Source of the DNA: Rostratula benghalensis
Taxonomy: Eukaryota > Chordata > Aves > Charadriiformes > Rostratulidae
Direction: 5' to 3'
Assembly: GCA_013399305.1 (NCBI GenBank)
Contig: VXAI01000802.1
Coordinates: 1 to 64,000, forward strand
DNA: 64,000 bases
Every line of letters begins with the position of its first letter. Position 1 is the first letter of the stretch. Positions 56,043-64,000 of the stretch are shown here, piece by piece. The notes below the pieces were generated by a model, which did no database searches, was not told the DNA's origin, and worked only from the letters and a program-made list of their open reading frames with translations. The position numbers and the translations under genes are program-made.

Positions 56043-58871
56043 GTGAAAAATGAAACAAAAAAGCCCCAAACAACTGTCTTCAGTAGCTGAACACAACCAC
56101 AAAAAAAAAGACTTCTATCTAAAAACATATTCTTCCACAGAACCTTTATTTTCTCCACCTGTAAGACTAAAATGTATCCCTGTAAGACTAAAATGTATCC
56201 TATATTCCAGACATAGTCTGCATTGCACTGCTCACTCTCACTGTAATCATACTGAGAGCTATATAAAACAATTTATAGCATCTTGGTGAACACATCTCTG
56301 TAAACTCAAGTTACAAAGATGATATTAATCAAAAGCCAAACTTTGGAAGTAATATAGGTCAAAGAAAACAGGAGAAAATAAAAATTGTCAATAAAGCTTA
56401 AGCATTTAAATTACTTTAGTGCACTATAATATGGTCTAACTAGAAACTGAAGTTGGTAAACAAATAGTCTACTCATAAATGTCAGATTTCCAGAAAATAA
56501 CTATATTGAAATATAAAATGTGTTCACTGGAAGTGTTAAGTTTTTTTATGCTGATATATATATATGTGTGTGTGTGTACACACACTGAGTATATTAGTGT
56601 TCCTAATTCAGAATTGCAAATTTATGTACTTTATTGTCATCATCCCCACCGTCTAAGAGCTTATTTGATAACTATTATGTATCTGATTTTTTCTAAGTGC
56701 TTTGCTAAATATGTGATAGGTTGTGGCGTGGGTCATGATAGTAGATGATGGAAAGTTACAGCATCCCATGGAGAATTGCAGAATGGGATGCATTTGGTTC
56801 ACTAGGACAAAGTGAATTGCTTCATCTACTGAGGACTGTACAGCTCAATAAGGAAAAAACTGCATGCAGTGAAATTTACCCTCAGTCCCACCCTACACAC
56901 CTTCATGCTATTTCCTTTTCTACTGCTATATTTTTTGAGCAAGTGAAAGTTATCCTGGACTCTATAAACACAGTAATAAAAAAACAATCTTAAGGAACTG
57001 CTGTACAGAAAACTATTCATATTTTCTCTGTAATATTTATTGCAAATGCCTTCATATACATATATGTGAAACAAGATTAAGATATAAAGTTTACTTATTG
57101 TACGATCATTTCTGATAAACAAGTGTAGTATGAGAATTAGAAGATTGTATTAATTTTTATAGTCTCCAAAATGGTCAGCTACTAATGAAAAAATGCATAA
57201 TTGCAGTAAGGTATATTTTGAGGTACATACAAAAATATTGGGCATACTACATGAGATAGGCAGTAGGACTTCAGGAAAAATACCTTCTCCAATATGTTTA
57301 TGTTTCAGAGGCAAACTTTCAATTTTACTTCTTGACTTCAATAGAGATCACTCATATCTCAAAGGGCATAAACTCTCCCCTTAGAAGTACAAAAGTAAAA
57401 CATGAGCCATATATGTTATCACCTCTTTTTTTTTTTTTGTTCTAATCTCCTAATACTGATATGAAGACTTTAGTTCTATGAGTTGAATAACTGTCTTAAT
57501 TATGAATCTTATTAAAAAAGAAACAGTTTAAACTAGATGACTGTGAAAAAGAGACTGAAAATTACTTCAGAGTTAAGGAAGAGAGAAATAAAACAAACCC
57601 CAGGCTTCCTATTTTCTTGATTTTTGCATTTTTAAGTGATGCGGTATTATTATTTTTATTTTTTTTTAATAATGAGATTGGTATTCTTCTATGTGGAAGA
57701 GAGTGGAGCTGATCCAGCCTCCTGCTGTGATGAGTGACAGGGTCACTCCTGCTTCTTGGAGTTTTCTCACCTTCCTGTTCTGAGCGCATTTTTATTGGGA
57801 AGAAACCCAAGTTGCTACCACACATTATATGGTCACCTACAGAGGTAATAATGGAAAAAATTTAACAACTGTAAACTTACTGCTTGCTGCCTGGAGAAGG
57901 GTCCAGTGAGCATATAGATCTATTGACACATTGTAGAACTTATGACTTATTTGAGTTTTATTTGGGTAAGTTACCATGTATTCTCCATTTTTCCAGTGAA
58001 ACAAGATTTCTGTACCAGCTATTTTAAAAGATATTTTGGGAAAAGAAGGGTGAACAGCAGCTGTGATGGCTGTAATGTAAAATGAATGGAAGGGTGATTG
58101 CAATACAGACTCAACTTCCATGGGACTGAAGTTCTTTAAGTGTCATTTGGAAATGCAAGTCAAATATAAGTCTGATTAGCCTTAGTAGGTGGATTTAAAG
58201 ATGAAAGCAAATCCCAGGGTAGAAACTGGTCTGTTACTCACTACAAAGAAGAAAGTGTGAAAGAGATGAGACTGCAACGTTATGATACTGCTAATGAAGT
58301 TGGAGTTGTGAGCTAAATGTTCCAATATAAAAATAAGAAAGTAAAAAAGTATTTTCCATACAGTTAAAAACAGTCAATCCCCACTTCTTAACTATTTACT
58401 GTAAATACGATCCACAATGTGAATTCCTGGCTCTAGTCAAGTTAAATAACTTAATGGAATCAGGAGTTCAACCATTGTTTTTAAACTTATATTTGACTTT
58501 ATGTTTGACTGTATTTTTTCCAGCTTTGTTTAGTTTTTCTAAAGAGCACATAATTTCTTGAGAGGAAAACATGCTGCAAACCTGCGCTGCAAATGTATTG
58601 ATATAACACAAGGGAGTCATGCATAGAAAAGTGGGGCCTAAGAATTTACAAAACCACCAGCAATTACCTGGTGACAGGACAAACTAAAATATCTTTTTAA
58701 AGCAAAGAACAAAAATACCAATTTCCTACTATCATAGTTAGTATCTTTTGGAAGCAGCTGTGGCAACTAGTATCATAAAAAGAGAAAGACATTCTCCAAA
58801 TCTAAATGCTAATTTTATGTAACTTGGCTGAAGTTTATTTCAGACACACAAACAGACATACACACACGATT
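56043..58871. other. No gene recognised (probable FER intron)
   Basis: A TA/TG dinucleotide repeat lies at 56554-56586 and T-runs at 57426-57439. A 94-codon minus-strand open frame at 57837-58121 (SFPKISFKIAGTEILFHWK) has two potential N-glycosylation sites. It resembles nothing I recognise and may be chance. Confidence 0.35.
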
Positions 58872-59737
58872 GACAATCATGAGGGAAATGGGCCAGGTGA
58901 AGAGTAGAGTCAGGACCCTGAATATTAGGAGAGCAAACATTCAGTTGTTTAAGGAATTAGTGGATGGGATTCCCTGTGGAAGCTGCCCTCAGGGACAAAG
59001 GAGCAGAAGAGATCTGGCAGTTCTTTTAAGGACATATTTCTTAGAGCACAAGATCTCTTGATTCCCATGTGTAAGAAATCGGGAAAGGAAGGCAGGAGAC
59101 AGGCATGGCTGAGTAAGGACCTCCTGGTCAAACTGAAATGTAAGAAGGAAATGCACAGGCAGTGGAACCAGGGACATGTATCCCGAGAAGAATATAGGGA
59201 CGCTGCCTGGATGTGTACGGATGGGATTAGAAAAATTAAGGCATAGCTGGAGCTGAATTTGGCGAAGGATATGAAGAATATTAAGAAGAGCTTTTACAGG
59301 TATGTTGAAGAAAGGCTATATGAAGAAATGCCTGTGAAGAAAGGCTGAGAGATTTGGGGTTGTTCAGTCTGGAGAAGAGAAAGCTTCAGAGATACCTTAT
59401 TGCAGCCTCTCAATATATAAAGGGAGCTTATAAGAAAGACAAAGAAAGACTTTTTACCAGGGCCTGTAGTGACAGGACAAGGAGTTTTAAACTGAAAGAT
59501 GATAAATTTAGATTGGACATAAAGAAAAAATTCTTTACAATGAGGATGGTCAGACACTGGAACAGGTCCCCCGGAGAAGCTGAGCATGCCCCTTCTCAGG
59601 AAGTGTTCAAGGTCAGGTTGGATGGGCCTTTGAGCAACCTGATCTAGTGAAAGATGTCCCTGCCCATGACAGGGGGGTTGGACTAAATGATCTTTAAAGA
59701 TTCTTTCCAACCCAAACCAGTCTATGATTCTGTGATA
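58872..59737 (+). repeat. CR1 LINE with RT deleted
   Basis: A 5' part from the endonuclease-RT linker (RRQAWLSKDLLVKLKCKKEM, 59058-59246) is followed at about 59330 by the ORF2 C-terminus (GLFSLEKRKLQRYLIAAS, 59354-59647). The 3' end is CTATGATTCTGTGAT. The whole RT, including FADD, is missing. Confidence 0.85.
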
Positions 59738-60985
59738 TACATATATGCTACAAGTGATAAAATTTCAGGTTCCATTTTCAAACTTTTTAAATTAGATTGC
59801 TCAATAATCAGACTTTTTTCCCTTTCTTACTTTCAATTACAATGCAGTCTGCTACATTTATTGGATTATTTAAATAAAATGTTTTTCTCCTTTGCAATTT
59901 TATCTTTGAGCTTTCTCTGAATATGAATTTTACCTATATTTTTTGCATTTTTCTGAATTACCAGTTTATCTACTGCTTTTTCCATCAGTGTCCAGAGCTG
60001 CATGTAGTATTTTGTTCAGTGTGACTCACCGCTGCCTTTCAGACTATCTATTTCTAGTGTGTGGATACCTATTGTAATTCTTCATGCTAATTCTGAAAAA
60101 GGGGATATGAATGATATGCTATGCTAGATATGAAATAAATTTGTCATTAATATGCATATGTATATAGCCCAGAATTTTTAGTTTAAATAAGTGAACATTG
60201 TCAAGTTTTTTGTTTGTTTGTTTGGGGTTTTTTAATATTAAATCGGTATATGCAACTACTAAGTTAGCTGAAGTGTTTATATGTTTATTTTCCTCATAAA
60301 AGCAATATAGGAATTTATTAATCATTGTCACTGACATACAGCCTAAACATTTTCAATTAAAATTAGTTTCCTGTCTGAGACACCTGCAATACACTCCTCT
60401 TTGGACTGTCATGAATCCGTATCAGGAAGCCAATAAAATATTGAAACAATGTATTATATCTCAGCACAGCATATATTTCCTTTTCTATAAACAATAAATA
60501 AAATTTTCCATTATAAGGTAAAACCAGGAAAAGTTCTACATTGGAAAAAAAAGTATCAGTGTATATTAAAAAATGTTTTGGCTTTGCTTAGCAATCACTG
60601 ATGCAATGATCTATGCTCAGAGAAGAATTATCTCATCTCTCATTTCTGAGGTGACCTTCTTGGGTGCCCTTCTTCCCACCCCCCCTAATCCATCTACTTC
60701 TGTTCTTTCTTATCCTATGATCTAATTGGTTGTTCATCACCTACACTAACACCTCTTTACCCACTGTAAAAAATAAATCCTACAATTCATCTTTCTTTTT
60801 GCTACAAACTATTAAAATTAGCTTTAAAAATCTGTGAAGCTACAATCACTACCAATCAGCCAGAACCATGCATTCTTACATCTCCTGGCTATGAAATATT
60901 GGTATTTGATGGTATATACAAGAGAGCCTCTAAACTTTCCGAACAGATTTAATATGAAACTTTGAACTCCAAAATAGGTAAAAAT
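59738..60985. other. No gene recognised
   Basis: AT-rich sequence without repeats I can name or exon-like segments. Confidence 0.35.
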
Positions 60986-60989
60986 GGAC

Positions 60990-61895
60990 CAAGATGGACC
61001 CACCATTAGCCAAGGCCGAGCCAACCAGCAAAGGTGGTAGTGCCTCTGTAATGACATAGTTAAGAAGGGAAAAAAAATCCCAATGGTGTGACAGCAACCA
61101 GGAGAGAGGAGGTAGAGAAAAAACTATGTAGAAACCAAGGTCAGTGAAGAAGGAGGGGGAAGAAGTGCTCTAAGTGCTGGAGCAGAGATTCCCCTGAAGC
61201 CCATGGTGAGATTAATGGTGGAACAGATATCCACCTGCAGCCCATGGAGGACCCCACACTGGAGCAGGTGGATGCCCCCAAAGAAGGCTGTGATTCTGTG
61301 GGGAACTTGTGATGGAGCCAGCCCTGTGCCTCCCTGGAGATATTACCCCATGCTGTAGCAGGTTTGCTAGCAGGACTTGTGACCCCATGGGGTAGCTATG
61401 CTGGAGCAGTCTATTCCTGAAGGACTGCACCCCATGGAAGGACTTGCACTGATGAAGTTTGTGGAAAACTGTCTCTCATGGGAGGGACCCTACACTGGAG
61501 CAGGGGAAGAATGTGAGGAGTCCTCCCCCAAGGAAGAAGGAGCAGCAGAGACAACCTGTGATGAACTGACCACAACCCCCTGTTACCCTGCATCTCTTGA
61601 GGGGAGGAGGTAGAGAAAATTGGGAGTGAAGTTCAGCCTGGGAAGAAGGGAGGGGTGGGGGGAAGGTGTTTTAAGATTTAGTTTTTATTTCTCATTACCC
61701 TACTCTGATTTGATTGGTAATAAATTCAATTAATTTTCCCCAGTAGCATCTGTTTTGCCTGTGATGGTAATTGCTGAGTGGTCTCCCTGTCCTTATCTCA
61801 ACCCATGTGCCTTTTTAAAAAATTTTCTTTCCTCCTGTCCGGCTGAGGAGGGTGAGTGATACAGTGGCTTTGGTGGGCACCTGGCATCCAGCCAC
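60990..61895 (+). mobile_element. Large avian ERVL-type LTR (approximate start)
   Basis: A GC-rich U3 with repeated CTGGAGCAG units (61160-61500) is followed by TTTTTATTTCTCATTACC, a GGTAATAAATTC polyadenylation signal near 61718, and the end GGCACCTGGCATCCAGCCA. The element is common in birds by general knowledge. Two open frames over the GC-rich part are not real genes. Confidence 0.65.
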
Positions 61896-62958
61896 AATAA
61901 TGTATCTGAAGTATAGCATAAACAATTATTACCATCTACAGATCTATTTCTTTTACAGCTGAATTCAATGACATTTTTTTCCTGTCAATTTCAATATGGC
62001 AAGTTCTATTTAATGCAACTATGTACACATACAACACTGGTTTTGCAATGTGTCCTTCAATTAGACCTTGCTCTGTGGAATCGATTCATTTTTCACTACA
62101 ATTTAATAGTAAAATTCTTACTATAAAGATGGCAAGCAAAGCACTATTTTGTTTTAAATGCAACCAGATAGCTGGTGTTTAAAGCAAATTAATTAACTTC
62201 TAATTAATGAAATGAAGGTTCATCTAGCGTAAAAAGTCTGACCTTTTCATTTAGTATTCAATTTCAGTGGGAGGTTAGGACCCTTGGTTGAATAATGATT
62301 TACATTTTTAATAATACGTCTTCATAGTTTCAGATTCACACCTTACCATTTCCTTCCAATTATTATTATTAAAGCTATGATGTTCTCAAAAATATACTTT
62401 AAAAACCTCTCAAAAAACATTGTTTAAGAAATGGAAGTGACATAGATAAACTGGATAATGGAACTATTCCTGGAAAAGCATGTAAATGTTCAACTTGTTC
62501 AGTGTTAGGGTACATTTTTCTCTCTGGAAGAAAATAAGGATTTTATTTAATTTGAAAATTATGTCTTTTCCTACTCAAAGAATCCAGTTTGCACAAAAGA
62601 ACAAAATCTGGAAGAACACATCTAAAGGCATACTGGAACTTCATGTTCTATCTCATAAAAATTCAATAGCAAGCACAGGGAAATTAAAATTCCTGTTGAG
62701 AACGATGAAAGCTAAGGGTACATAGAACAGCTAAAAATGAATTCCATGAAATTAAAATGAAGATATGAGGTAGAAATGTCTAAATGTTCTAGATGATATC
62801 AACATACTTACTGTGTTACATACATGTCAAAAGTATAACATTTTATTTTCTGTAGTTGCTCTTGGATAAAGTATATGGGCGTATCTTATGACAATAATTC
62901 TGGAACACATGGTTTAATTGATCTTGTATAACACAAGACAAATTCGCATTGTATGAAT
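61896..62958. other. No gene recognised
   Basis: AT-rich sequence between two LTRs, without recognisable content. Confidence 0.35.
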
Positions 62959-63583
62959 TGTCCTGGGTTGAGCGACACAGGACTAACTTCTCTTCTAATG
63001 CTGGGGAAAACTGCACTTTTGGAAGACTGAATTTCTGAAAATATTTACTTTATAGCCAGCTAGGCTATGTGGGATTCAAGGTCTTGTTGTTTTCGAGCTT
63101 TGCCAGGTGCAGGTGATGAGAAGCAAGGCCTGGTCACTTGACCCAGACTGACCAACAGGATTATTTCATACCACGAACATCACATTCAGTATTTGCTGCA
63201 TAGTCTCTTTCTCCCTTGATGACAAGAATCAATATAACTTCTTGTTCCAGTGCTGGACCACTGAGGCCTTTCCTTCCTCTAGAAGCCGTAGGGTTTACAG
63301 TGTCCTACATTGTTGTATACTGCTGGGAGTGCACAGCTTCTTCCTACTGACAGAACTGGCTGAGTATAATCCTTGTATATTTTATATTAGTATTGGGATC
63401 AATACTGGTTCTTTAGTATGATTGTTAATTATTTAGTCTTATCCTATTAAATCTGTTTGTATTTCAAAGCTCGTGTTTCCTTGTTTTCTATGACTCCTCT
63501 TCCTGGGTGGGGAGGGGTCATTGGGTGATAGAATAATTGTCTAAACGACAATAAATTGGTATTGGTTTTCTCAAACCACAACA
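62959..63583 (+). mobile_element. Solo LTR, 625 bp, with GAAT duplication
   Basis: It starts TGTCCTGGGTTGAG, ends AACCACAACA and is flanked by GAAT (62955-62958 and 63584-63587). A poly(A)-type signal (TATTAAATC) lies near 63446 and AATAAATTGG near 63550. The 4-bp duplication and intact ends mark it as a well-preserved solo LTR. Confidence 0.8.
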
Positions 63584-63877
63584 GAATTTAAAGCTTGTTA
63601 TTTAAACAGTAGATGTCACTAAACATTTGTCATTCAGCATACAAAGTAATTATATTTCCTCAATTATTCTTCATTGTAATAGGACCATGAGAATACAGAG
63701 AATATTATTTATACTGTGTAGGAAAGCTGAAAGATTTTATTGGTCAACACAATAGCTTTCTCAAACATTACTTGTATATTATTTTAATCTTAGTTTCAAT
63801 ATCCTATTTCATATTCTTCATTTTTTAATTAAGTACAGCCTCTTGCTCTCATGCAGTGAGTAATCTATTATCCTAAT
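63584..63877. other. No gene recognised
   Basis: Short AT-rich spacer between two LTRs. Confidence 0.35.
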
Positions 63878-64000
63878 TGTCCCCTGGCTCTAGCAGGGGC
63901 ACAGGTATTCCATCCAAAGTGAGCCATACCCAGGGGGTAGCCAGGAGCTGGCCGGGAAGGGGAGGGGGAGGAGGCACATGGTCCGGGGACGGTCGGTATT
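63878..64000 (+). mobile_element. ERVL-like LTR start, cut by window end
   Basis: It starts TGTCCCCTGGCTC and matches the start of the LTR at 37484-37898 (AGCAGGGGCACAGGTATTCC, AGCCAGGAGCTGGCC), with a deletion of about 30 bp near the beginning. The rest lies outside the window. Confidence 0.7.

Noticed and set aside
56554..56586. TA/TG repeat as a regulatory element
   Set aside because: It is a simple dinucleotide microsatellite without other signals.
61398..61613. Open frames in a GC-rich region
   Set aside because: They lie in the U3 region of an avian LTR and consist of repeated GGAGCAG-type units.

Overview
The window is nuclear DNA of a neognath bird. The evidence is many copies of the avian CR1 LINE, with typical 3' tails such as ATTCTATG or ATTCTGTG repeats and an ORF2 with endonuclease and FADD reverse transcriptase, together with several avian endogenous retrovirus (ERV) classes. 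The only host gene recognised is the 3' end of the tyrosine kinase gene FER, on the minus strand at 49930-53252. Three coding exons with splice junctions are visible. The copy carries DFG changed to EFG, a changed DVWSFG motif, and an 8-bp tandem duplication that shifts the last exon out of frame. FER is Z-linked in birds (established knowledge). A decayed, intron-containing copy in DNA this rich in ERVs and CR1 suggests a W-linked gametolog remnant. That placement is inference.

Layout. 1-12043: retroviral nest. A deleted class II provirus with a tRNA-Trp-like primer site (2166-4464) is interrupted by a solo LTR (3850-4410). It abuts a nearly full-length minus-strand gamma-like provirus with paired LTRs (4465-12043), which itself holds another solo LTR (about 8330-8630). 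12061-20150: CR1 copies, a small ERV with reverse transcriptase, and a 392-bp solo LTR. 20900-23560: an ERVL-like element on the plus strand, split by a CR1 that is itself split by a 412-bp solo LTR with a perfect 6-bp target duplication. 23860-30040: mostly sequence I cannot assign, with one 33-bp-arm inverted repeat and one long open CR1 ORF2 fragment. 30822-37898: a minus-strand composite whose 5' half (LTR, primer site, gag, protease, RT) is ERVL-like and whose 3' half (RNase H, integrase, env, LTR) is class II, alpharetrovirus-like. 37899-47430: a plus-strand ERVL-like element with a duplicated gag segment. Its RT is split by a 2.9-kb CR1 and by an LTR that is itself split by another CR1, which contains a 565-base assembly gap. 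47430-64000: lower repeat density, the FER exons and introns, and scattered CR1s and LTRs.

No retroviral or LINE gene here is intact. All have frameshifts, stops, internal deletions or lost catalytic residues. I found no tRNA, rRNA, CRISPR or bacterial-type operon. The most informative features are the broken FER copy, the ERVL/class II composite, the order of nested insertions, and two inverted CR1 copies that look identical by eye over several hundred bases and share one premature stop. Boundaries marked as approximate were set by eye.
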